This document shows positions 1 through 6,793 of a stretch of DNA of 46,275 bases, one piece after another; position 1 is the stretch's first letter; the number at the start of each line of letters is the position of its first letter. The position numbers and the translations under genes are program-made. Origin of the DNA: UBA4582 sp047630175 (lineage in GTDB: Bacteria; Pseudomonadota; Gammaproteobacteria; Pseudomonadales; Azotimanducaceae); assembly GCA_047630175.1 (NCBI GenBank), contig JBLHVI010000020.1:1-46275 (forward strand), read 5' to 3'. The notes beneath the pieces were generated by a model. The model made no database searches and was not told where the DNA came from. It saw nothing but the letters and a program-made list of their open reading frames with translations.

Positions 1-305
1 AGCTTGGAATTCCCGTTGTCGGTATCGTCGACACAAACAGCAACCCTGATGGCGTGGATTATGTAATTCCCGGCAACGACGATGCAATTCGTTCTGTGCG
101 TCTGTTTGTGCAGGCCATTGCTGATGCTGCTATTTCAGGCAAAGAAGACTTCCAAGGCCCCGTCAAAGTCGACGATTTTGTTGAAGTCAGTGAAGCCGAA
201 GCCGTTGAAACGCCTGCTGAGCCAGAAGCCGAAGCGGCTGCCGCGCCAGCGGTCGAGGCACCGGTTGCTGCGGCTGAAGCGCCTGTCGCTAAGCCAGAGG
301 CATAA
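1..305 (+). CDS. rpsB: 30S ribosomal protein S2, C-terminal part (5' end outside window)
   Basis: Structural protein of the small ribosomal subunit, here only the last 100 or so residues. The frame is open from base 3 and stops at 303-305. The stretch GIPVVGIVDTNSNP followed by VDYVIPGNDDAIRS is the S2 signature near the end of the conserved fold, and AISGKEDF closes it. After VDDFVEVSEAEAVE comes a low-complexity tail of about 35 residues built almost only from Ala, Glu, Pro and Val. It is longer than the short acidic end of the E. coli protein and is probably disordered. rpsB followed by tsf is the universal order. S2 is known to repress its own operon in E. coli, and a large hairpin lies just downstream. 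Confidence 0.97.
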   Translation, partial: LGIPVVGIVDTNSNPDGVDYVIPGNDDAIRSVRLFVQAIADAAISGKEDFQGPVKVDDFVEVSEAEAVETPAEPEAEAAAAPAVEAPVAAAEAPVAKPEA

Positions 306-369
306 ACCTCCAGCGTGCAGGTTGACGACGAACGTTGATTTGCGTGTGCGTGTGGTGCCTTTCCAACTC

Positions 370-410
370 GCGACCCGTACTACGTGCCCAAGGGCAGGTA
401 GACGGGTCGC
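370..410 (+). promoter_or_regulatory. Long hairpin in the rpsB-tsf spacer
   Basis: Seen directly: GCGACCCGT at 370-378 pairs perfectly with ACGGGTCGC at 402-410. Inside, CTAC pairs with GTAG and TGCC with GGCA, broken only by a one-base bulge and one G-G mismatch, so the whole 41 nt folds into one rod. No T-run follows, so it is not a classical terminator. It may be an mRNA processing, attenuation or S2-binding element that sets the S2 to EF-Ts ratio. The function is inferred. Confidence 0.7.
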
Positions 411-463
411 TATCACGTAAGCTTGTGAATTCAGAAACTGATAGCAAAGAATGAGGTGAATAG

Positions 464-1321
464 ATGGCTGCGATTACAGCACCGATGGTAAAAGATCTAC
501 GAGAACGAACCGGTCTGGGCATGATGGACTGTAAAAAAGCGCTGGTAGAAGCCGATGGTGACATCGAATTGGCCATTGATAACCTGCGTAAGTCGAGTGG
601 CTTGAAAGCGGCCAAGAAAGCCGGGCGAACTGCAGCCGACGGCACAATTAGCCTAAAAATCGAAGGCAACGTCGGCCTGATAGTCGAAGTCAACAGTGAA
701 ACTGACTTTGCCGCGAAAGACGATAATTTCAAGAATTTTGTCACGATCGTCACAGATAAGCTGTTCGCGTCGAAGTCGGCGGATGTCCAGGCCATGATGG
801 ACGGTGGCATGGAAAAAACCCGTACAGAGCTGGTGCAGAAAATAGGTGAAAATATCTCGGTTCGTCGTGCGTCGATGCTCGAAGGCAATGTCACCAGCTA
901 TCTGCATGGCACCGGGAAGATTGGCGTGCTCGTCGTAGTCAACGGTGGTGATGAAGATCTTTGTAAAGATATAGCAATGCATATTGCAGCGGCTGATCCA
1001 CAGCCACTATACGTCAACACAAAAGACGTGCCGGAAGAACTTATTGCTAAAGAGCGTGAGATCTACGTAGCGCAAGCTGCTGAGAGCGGTAAGCCACCGG
1101 AAATCGTTGAGAAAATGGTGGAAGGTCGCGTCCGCAAGTTCCTCGGCGAAGTCAGCCTTGTTGAGCAGCCCTTCGTCAAGGACCCTGATACGCGTATCAG
1201 CGCCCTGTTAAAGAGTGCCGGCGCGACGGTCGATGCCTTTGTGCGTTTCCAAGTCGGTGAAGGTATTGAAGTTGAGCAGGTCGATTTTGCGGCAGAAGTC
1301 CGGAATCAGCTGGGCAACTGA
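464..1321 (+). CDS. tsf: Elongation factor Ts
   Basis: Guanine nucleotide exchange factor that releases GDP from EF-Tu in the cytoplasm. The 285-residue product has the usual length. The N-terminal UBA-like region carries the family signature (RTGLGMMDCKKALVEADGD, residues 15-33). NSETDFAAKDDNF near residue 78 lies in the core that contacts EF-Tu. The ATG at 464 follows a GAGGTGA-type ribosome site at about 452. The gene lies 158 bases after rpsB, separated from it by the 370-410 hairpin, and is probably co-transcribed with it. Nothing looks broken. Confidence 0.98.
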   Translation: MAAITAPMVKDLRERTGLGMMDCKKALVEADGDIELAIDNLRKSSGLKAAKKAGRTAADGTISLKIEGNVGLIVEVNSETDFAAKDDNFKNFVTIVTDKLFASKSADVQAMMDGGMEKTRTELVQKIGENISVRRASMLEGNVTSYLHGTGKIGVLVVVNGGDEDLCKDIAMHIAAADPQPLYVNTKDVPEELIAKEREIYVAQAAESGKPPEIVEKMVEGRVRKFLGEVSLVEQPFVKDPDTRISALLKSAGATVDAFVRFQVGEGIEVEQVDFAAEVRNQLGN

Positions 1322-1709
1322 TATTCTTGGCCGGGTTACCTGATCTGGGTGCTGAAACAAAGTCTCATTTCCTCTTTATTTAGTTTGGGTAAGCTCGGCA
1401 AGACGGTAATGCGTGCATTGCACTGCATTACGTTGACGCAGGATCAACCACTTGTGCGCACAAAACCCTTGTTGAGCGGGCTTTGTTAAGGGATCCTTGT
1501 TAAGCATAAGTGCTCAGGAACCCGTTTTGAATTATCATGGCTGCGTGACTACAGGCGAAACAAAGCAGGCGTGGTCTAATCAAGGCGTGTTTAATTATCT
1601 GTCTTAAGATGTTAATGCTTGGACGCGTGGTGTTTAGACCTGCTGTATTTAAACCTGCTACAGCTAGACAGGCGCCGAATTCCGTTGACCTACAGAGACC
1701 CGCAATACT
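1322..1709. other. 388-base non-coding spacer between tsf and pyrH
   Basis: No coding frame is supported here. It holds an imperfect hairpin at 1406-1431 (GTAATGC-GTGC / GCAC-GCATTAC with one bulged T). A second one at 1460-1486 (ACAAAaCCC / GGGcTTTGT) could end tsf transcripts, although no T-run follows. Several short direct repeats are listed separately. The pyrH promoter should lie here, but I see no convincing -35/-10 pair. Confidence 0.55.
1469..1504 (+). repeat. Three-copy 14-nt period repeat (core TTGTTRAG)
   Basis: TTGTTGAG at 1469, TTGTTAAG at 1483 and TTGTTAAG at 1497 are spaced exactly 14 bases apart. Two further near-duplications lie in the same spacer: GGCGTG-containing units at 1568 and 1584 (16-nt period) and TTTARACCTGCT at 1633 and 1648 (15-nt period). 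The copies have diverged outside the cores. They look like old slipped-strand duplications. Confidence 0.6.
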
Positions 1710-2432
1710 ATGTCTATTAAAGCCACGCCAAAGTACAAACGAATCCTTCTTAAGCTGAGCGGTGAGGCGTTAGGCTTTGATGGTGTCGGCATCGATCCGA
1801 AAGTGCTAGATCGGACTGCTTTGGAGATCGGTCAGCTAGTAGGTATTGGTGTGCAGGTTGGTTTGGTGGTGGGCGGTGGTAATCTTTTTCGTGGCGCGAC
1901 CTTGAGCGCAGCTGGCCTCGATAGGGTCACTGGTGATCATATGGGCATGTTGGCGACAGTGATGAATGCGCTCGCCATGCGCGATGCTCTTGAACGCTCC
2001 AACATTAAGACCGTCGTGATGTCTGCTATTCCCATGAGTGGTATCGTTGAGCATTACGACCGACGCTTGGCGATTCGTCACTTAAGCTTGGGTGATGTGG
2101 TTATCTTTGCTGCCGGTACGGGCAATCCGTTCTTCACGACGGACACAGCAGCGTGTCTGCGAGGTATAGAGATAGACGCGGATATCGTGTTGAAAGCGAC
2201 GAAGGTCGATGGCGTATACTCCGCTGACCCTATGCTGGACCCCGCAGCAACGCGCTTTGAGCATCTTACCTATGACGAGGTCATTGAGAAGCAACTCGGC
2301 GTAATGGACCTGACGGCGATCTGTTTGGCGCGCGATCAGGGCATGCCATTGCGGGTTTTTGCGATGGAGCAAAGCGGCGCGTTAAGAAATGCGGTTGTCG
2401 GTGAGGATGAAGGTACTCTGATCGAAAACTGA
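1710..2432 (+). CDS. pyrH: UMP kinase
   Basis: Phosphorylates UMP to UDP with ATP, the first kinase step after de novo UMP synthesis. It belongs to the amino-acid-kinase fold, not the NMP-kinase fold. The 240-residue length is typical. Visible motifs are KRILLKLSGEAL near residue 10 (phosphate-binding lysine), VVGGGNLFRG near residue 53, GTGNPFFTTDTAA near residue 139 (UMP binding) and KATKVDGVYSADP near residue 165. The ATG start at 1710 gives the expected MSIKATPKYKRIL beginning. It lies between tsf and frr, as in most bacteria. Confidence 0.98.
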   Translation: MSIKATPKYKRILLKLSGEALGFDGVGIDPKVLDRTALEIGQLVGIGVQVGLVVGGGNLFRGATLSAAGLDRVTGDHMGMLATVMNALAMRDALERSNIKTVVMSAIPMSGIVEHYDRRLAIRHLSLGDVVIFAAGTGNPFFTTDTAACLRGIEIDADIVLKATKVDGVYSADPMLDPAATRFEHLTYDEVIEKQLGVMDLTAICLARDQGMPLRVFAMEQSGALRNAVVGEDEGTLIEN

Positions 2433-2495
2433 CTCAGCGGGCTATTGTTTGCGAATAGAATATCAGTCGACAAAAGATTTAAAGAGGATGTAGAT

Positions 2496-3053
2496 GTGCT
2501 GGAAGAAGTGAAGCAAGACGCGCAAGAGCGTATGGACAAATCTCTGGTTGCCTTAGGTACTGCCTTCACTCGACTGCGGACTGGTCGTGCCCACCCCGGG
2601 CTGCTGGATGGCATCATGGTCGACTATTACGGCACGCCTACACCGCTCAACCAGATTGCCAATATCGGTGTCGAAGACAATCGCACGCTGGCTGTGACGC
2701 CTTGGGAAAAGCCGATGATTCCTGTGGTCGAGAAAGCGATTCTTAAATCTGATTTGGGGCTAAACCCCACGACTACCGGCGACAAGATACGCCTGCCTAT
2801 GCCAGCGCTGACTGAAGAAAACCGTCGCGACCTGACTAAAGTCGCGAAGAATGAAGCCGAAAACGCGCGAATATCAATACGCAATATCCGTCGCGATGCC
2901 AATGCCCAGTTGAAGGATTTTTTAAAGGAAAAAGACATCACTGAGGATGAGGCGCGCCGTGGTGAGGATCTTATTCAGAAGCTCACGGATGAAAAAATCA
3001 AGGACGTTGATCGCTCCCTAGATGCCAAAGAAAAGGACTTAATGGAGATCTAG
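2496..3053 (+). CDS. frr: Ribosome recycling factor
   Basis: Splits post-termination ribosomes together with EF-G. I place the start at the GTG at 2496, giving MLEEVKQDAQERMDKS and 185 residues, the family length. An AAAGAGGA ribosome site lies at 2481-2488. The same frame is open upstream to 2445, but that would add 17 residues the family lacks. FTRLRTGRAHPGLLDGIMVDYYGTPTPL and the C-terminal helical region (RRDLTKVAKNEAENARISIR, then DEARRGEDLIQKLTD) are diagnostic. In most gammaproteobacteria the next gene is uppS. Here it is cdsA. Confidence 0.96.
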   Translation: MLEEVKQDAQERMDKSLVALGTAFTRLRTGRAHPGLLDGIMVDYYGTPTPLNQIANIGVEDNRTLAVTPWEKPMIPVVEKAILKSDLGLNPTTTGDKIRLPMPALTEENRRDLTKVAKNEAENARISIRNIRRDANAQLKDFLKEKDITEDEARRGEDLIQKLTDEKIKDVDRSLDAKEKDLMEI

Positions 3054-3120
3054 CGATCAGCAGATCGCCGAGCAATGGCGGGTGGCGGTTGATCCGCCGC
3101 AGTATTTGAGTTTATGCTGG

Positions 3121-3150
3121 CAGCCGTTGCCATCTGCTACGGCTGTTCTT
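3121..3150 (+). terminator. Putative terminator after frr
   Basis: CAGCCGT at 3121-3127 pairs perfectly with ACGGCTG at 3139-3145 around an 11-nt loop, followed by TTCTTT. A shorter GGCGG/CCGCC hairpin at 3084-3098 precedes it. The T-run is short, so it may end only part of the transcripts. Confidence 0.45.
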
Positions 3151-3216
3151 TAAACCACTCTATGACTTCCCCATTAATATACAGGGTCAGCCAGTGCGAA
3201 TAACTAGGGTTTAGGC

Positions 3217-4023
3217 ATGCTCAAGCAGAGAATAATCACTGCCCTTTTCATGGCGCCCATCGCTATAGCTTGCACGTTTTTCTTGCCCATTGGCGGCTTC
3301 TCGATTTTTCTTGTCTGCGTATTGATGATTGCTGCCTGGGAATGGGCAAATTTCGCAGGTTTGAAAAGCTGGCAACGGCTGCTGTACGCAGCCATGCTTG
3401 GTCTCATTATTGTCGCCAGCGGCTATCTGCCGCCGCTCTGGGTGCTTCTACCGGGTATGGTTTGGTGGAGTTTTGCGCTGCTACTGGTTATGCGCTACCC
3501 ACACGCAAGTCATCTCTGGGCGAGGCGCTGGCAGCAGGCGTTACTGGGCCCCGTCATTCTGGTGCCTGGCTATGTCGGCTTACTTCAGCTCAAACTTGCG
3601 AATGACGGTAACCTACTAATATTGCTGCTATTTTTTCTGGTTTGGGGAGCGGATGTCGGCGCCTATTTTAGCGGTAGGCGTTGGGGACGCGCGAAGCTGG
3701 CGCCGCAGGTCAGTCCGGGGAAATCTTGGGCAGGTTTTTATGGTGGTTTGGTGTTGGCCATGCTGATTGCTGTTGGCATGACTGCGTACATTGGCAGGCT
3801 CGACGTTAGTTCAGTCGACAGTCTGCTGTTTCTGTTGGGGTGTGGTCTCGTTGTCATGCTATCCGTATTAGGAGATCTGGTGGAAAGTATGTTTAAGCGA
3901 CAGCGTGGTATTAAAGATTCAAGCCAGCTACTGCCGGGCCATGGTGGTTTTTTAGATCGACTCGACAGTCTGCTTGCCGCAAGCCCAAGTTTTGCCTTAC
4001 TGGTGCTGCTGACGGGTGGGTAG
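3217..4023 (+). CDS. cdsA: Phosphatidate cytidylyltransferase (CDP-diglyceride synthase)
   Basis: Integral inner-membrane enzyme that makes CDP-diacylglycerol from CTP and phosphatidic acid, feeding all phospholipid synthesis. The 268 residues contain many hydrophobic segments, beginning at MLKQRIITALFMAP. The C-terminal family signature is clear: SMFKRQRGIKDSS followed by LLPGHGGFLDRLDSLL near residues 225-255. WGADVGAYFSGRRWGRAKLAP followed by SPGKSWAGFYGG is the other conserved block. It starts at ATG 3217, 163 bases after frr. That spacer lacks the uppS gene normally found between the two. Confidence 0.96.
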   Translation: MLKQRIITALFMAPIAIACTFFLPIGGFSIFLVCVLMIAAWEWANFAGLKSWQRLLYAAMLGLIIVASGYLPPLWVLLPGMVWWSFALLLVMRYPHASHLWARRWQQALLGPVILVPGYVGLLQLKLANDGNLLILLLFFLVWGADVGAYFSGRRWGRAKLAPQVSPGKSWAGFYGGLVLAMLIAVGMTAYIGRLDVSSVDSLLFLLGCGLVVMLSVLGDLVESMFKRQRGIKDSSQLLPGHGGFLDRLDSLLAASPSFALLVLLTGG

Positions 4024-4072
4024 ATAGGCGCTTCTCAAATCAAAAGACTCTTCGAACCAACGGAAATAGAAT

Positions 4073-5314
4073 ATGCAGGGCAGGCAGGCGACAACGGCGC
4101 ACAAGCAAATCACCATTCTCGGGTCCACCGGGAGTGTTGGTTTAAGTACGCTTGATGTCATAAGTCGTCATCCAGATCGATATCAGGTGTATGCGCTGAC
4201 GGCCAATAACAACGTTGATTTGATGCTAACGCAGTGTCAACGATACCGGCCACGTTTGGCCGTGATGCGTGATGCAACGGCGGCCGCGCAATTGCTCGCG
4301 CAGCTAGAACAGGCGGGACTTTCGATTGAGGTGCGCTCTGGTGAGTCTGGGCTTGTGCAGGCTGCGAGCTGCGACGAAACCGATTATGTGATGGCGGCAA
4401 TTGTCGGTGCAGCCGGGTTATCATCGACATTGGCGGCTGTGGAAGCAGGCAAGCGGGTGTTGTTGGCGAACAAAGAAGCGTTGGTGATGTCCGGTGGGTT
4501 ATTTATGCATGCCGTACAAACCTACAAAGCCACACTGCTACCCATTGATAGTGAGCACAATGCGATATTCCAGAGCATGGCCAACGGCGCGCCAAGTCAT
4601 GCGGGCGGGGTGCGCAAAATTCTTCTGACGGGTTCCGGTGGGCCGTTGCGGGCACTGCCGCTGGCTGATTTACACAATGTCACGCCAGATCAGGCCTGTG
4701 CGCACCCCAATTGGAGCATGGGACGCAAAATTTCGGTTGATTCAGCGACCATGATGAACAAAGGTTTGGAAATTATTGAGGCTCGTTGGTTGTTTGATAT
4801 AGCGGTTGATCAGATTGAAGTGGTTGTGCATCCCCAGAGTATCGTTCATTCAATGGTCGACTACATCGACGGCTCTATTGTCGCCCAACTGGGGAATCCG
4901 GATATGCGCACCCCTATTGCACATGGTCTGGCTTGGCCTGACCGGGTTGAGTCCGGCGTATCGGCGCTGGAGATGACGCGCATTGGAAGGCTTGACTTTG
5001 AGCCGCCGGACATGCATCGATTTCCTTGTCTGCATCTTGCACGGCAGGTGGCAGAAGGCCCTCAGAGCCTCGCTATCGCCTTGAATGCTGCCAACGAAAT
5101 CGCCGTTCAGGCATTTTTGGATGAACTTATTGGCTTTACGGATATCCCAAGTATCATCGAATCTGTTCTAGCCAAGACAGACAGCGACGAAGCCCTTACA
5201 ATGCCCGCGATATTGGCCATCGACCAGGCCGCCAGACAACAGGCCCAAACGCTTATGCGAAAACATCAACGACAGCGCCCCAACGCGGGCAAGGCAGGCG
5301 AAAGCAATGCTTGA
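4073..5314 (+). CDS. dxr: 1-deoxy-D-xylulose 5-phosphate reductoisomerase
   Basis: Converts DXP to 2-C-methyl-D-erythritol 4-phosphate, the committed step of the MEP isoprenoid pathway. ispD and ispF of the same pathway lie 20 kb downstream. The NADPH-binding motif GSTGSVGLSTLDVI starts near residue 17. LLANKEALVMSGG and DSEHNAIFQ carry the metal and substrate ligands, and NPDMRTPIAHGLAWP and LNAANEIAVQAFL complete the signature. At 413 residues it is slightly longer than the E. coli enzyme, through a short N-terminal extension (MQGRQATTAHK) and a basic C-terminal tail. The end overlaps rseP by 8 bases, implying coupled translation. Confidence 0.97.
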   Translation: MQGRQATTAHKQITILGSTGSVGLSTLDVISRHPDRYQVYALTANNNVDLMLTQCQRYRPRLAVMRDATAAAQLLAQLEQAGLSIEVRSGESGLVQAASCDETDYVMAAIVGAAGLSSTLAAVEAGKRVLLANKEALVMSGGLFMHAVQTYKATLLPIDSEHNAIFQSMANGAPSHAGGVRKILLTGSGGPLRALPLADLHNVTPDQACAHPNWSMGRKISVDSATMMNKGLEIIEARWLFDIAVDQIEVVVHPQSIVHSMVDYIDGSIVAQLGNPDMRTPIAHGLAWPDRVESGVSALEMTRIGRLDFEPPDMHRFPCLHLARQVAEGPQSLAIALNAANEIAVQAFLDELIGFTDIPSIIESVLAKTDSDEALTMPAILAIDQAARQQAQTLMRKHQRQRPNAGKAGESNA

Positions 5315-6770
5315 AGTTCTACAAAGTATTGCGGCACTGATAGTGACACTGGCTATTTTAGTCACCATTCACGAATTTGGTCATTATGCCGTGGCCCGCC
5401 TATGCGGCGTGCATGTCTTGCGCTTCAGTATTGGGTTTGGCAAGTCTTTATACACGCGTCGTGGACGTGTCCCCGCGCCAGTCCCTGTGCCGTCAGGGCA
5501 AAACGTCGAAACTCGCGCCAACGAGCCACTGCAGGGAACTGAGTTCTCTATCGCTATGCTGCCCTTGGGCGGCTACGTAAAGATGCTTGACGAGCGAGAG
5601 GGCTTTGTTCCTGATGACCAGTTGCATTTAGCGTTCAATCGTAAGCCAGTACTGCAGCGGATAGCCATTGTTGCTGCCGGGCCGATGGCCAACTTTTTGT
5701 TGGCAATCGTGGCGTACTGGATGCTATTTGCTGTGGGTGTTAACGGTATTGTGCCGCTACTCGATACCCCTGCTGCAGAGTCAGCGGCTGCTCGAGCAGG
5801 TTTGCGCGAGAATCTAGAGATCGTTGCCATTGACTCGGTGCCGACCAATACGTGGTCCGAGGTCAACCTGCGCCTGTTCAGTCGAATAGGTGACACGGGC
5901 ACTATTACGATTACCACGGTTGAGGCTCAGAGTGCTGACGATGCCCTGCTGCAAGGGTCGATTGACGAGGCCAACAGCGCGCTAACCACGGATTATACGA
6001 TCGATATTAAACGCTGGTTATCTGACGTTGAGGAGCCTTACCCTACTCAAGCGTTAGGTTTGACGCTGCGTTATCCAGAGATTCCAGCGGTCATTGGTCA
6101 GGTTATGGATGGTGAGCCGGCGATGCGGGCTGGGCTGCAGGCAGGCGACAAGGTGACGCAAGCCAATGGCAATGGCATCAACGACTGGCAGCAATGGGTT
6201 GAGTTGATTCAGCAAAATCCTGGTAAGGAAGTGAGTCTCGTTGTGGAGCGTGAGGCTGAGACGCGATACATGACCGTTGTACCTAGGGTAATGGAACGTG
6301 ATGATCAATCAGTGGGGTACATTGGTGCGTCGCGCCAGCCCATAGAGTTACCGCCAGAGATGCAGAGAGTGATATCATATCCCGTGTATAGCGCTTGGCT
6401 GCCAGCGGTCAAGAAAACATGGACGGTGACCCTGTTTACCCTCGACTCGATAAAGAAAATGATCGTGGGTGCTATCTCACATAAAAATCTTAGTGGGCCG
6501 ATCACTATTGCGCAGGTAGCCAGTGCTACCGCCCAATCCGGTATTGAGAGTTTTGTTGGTTTTATTGCCCTGTTGAGTATCAGTCTGGGCGTGCTGAACC
6601 TGTTGCCAATCCCCGTTCTGGATGGGGGGCACTTGTTGTATTATTTTATTGAATTGGTGACTCGACGTCCGGTCCCCGAGCGCGTTCAGCTTTGGGGCTT
6701 ACAGTTGGGTATGCTTGTCATCGTCAGCGTGATGCTGTTGGCTTTTTATAACGATTTAACAAGACTTTAG
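5307..6770 (+). CDS. rseP: Site-2 intramembrane zinc protease RseP
   Basis: Inner-membrane metalloprotease that cuts anti-sigma factor RseA to release sigma-E in the envelope stress response. The zinc motif HEFGH is at residues 22-26 in the first membrane segment. The second active-site motif NLLPIPVLDGGHLLYY is near residue 432, followed by the last membrane helix. Two PDZ domains occupy the periplasmic part (AAARAGLRENLEIVAID and AMRAGLQAGDKVTQANG). At 487 residues it exceeds the roughly 450 of E. coli. About 24 extra residues, rich in Pro and Val, lie at positions 53-76 before the conserved GTEFSIAMLPLGGYVKM, and the first PDZ region also looks longer. It lies directly before bamA. Confidence 0.97.
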   Translation: MLEVLQSIAALIVTLAILVTIHEFGHYAVARLCGVHVLRFSIGFGKSLYTRRGRVPAPVPVPSGQNVETRANEPLQGTEFSIAMLPLGGYVKMLDEREGFVPDDQLHLAFNRKPVLQRIAIVAAGPMANFLLAIVAYWMLFAVGVNGIVPLLDTPAAESAAARAGLRENLEIVAIDSVPTNTWSEVNLRLFSRIGDTGTITITTVEAQSADDALLQGSIDEANSALTTDYTIDIKRWLSDVEEPYPTQALGLTLRYPEIPAVIGQVMDGEPAMRAGLQAGDKVTQANGNGINDWQQWVELIQQNPGKEVSLVVEREAETRYMTVVPRVMERDDQSVGYIGASRQPIELPPEMQRVISYPVYSAWLPAVKKTWTVTLFTLDSIKKMIVGAISHKNLSGPITIAQVASATAQSGIESFVGFIALLSISLGVLNLLPIPVLDGGHLLYYFIELVTRRPVPERVQLWGLQLGMLVIVSVMLLAFYNDLTRL

Positions 6771-6793
6771 TGTCTTTTCGGCTTCGACTTAAT

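Noticed and set aside
289..894. Minus-strand frame of 201 codons over tsf
   Set aside because: Antisense shadow of tsf and the rpsB-tsf spacer; no family features.
1406..1431. Rho-independent terminator of tsf
   Set aside because: The hairpin is bulged and no T-run follows; recorded only within the spacer entry.
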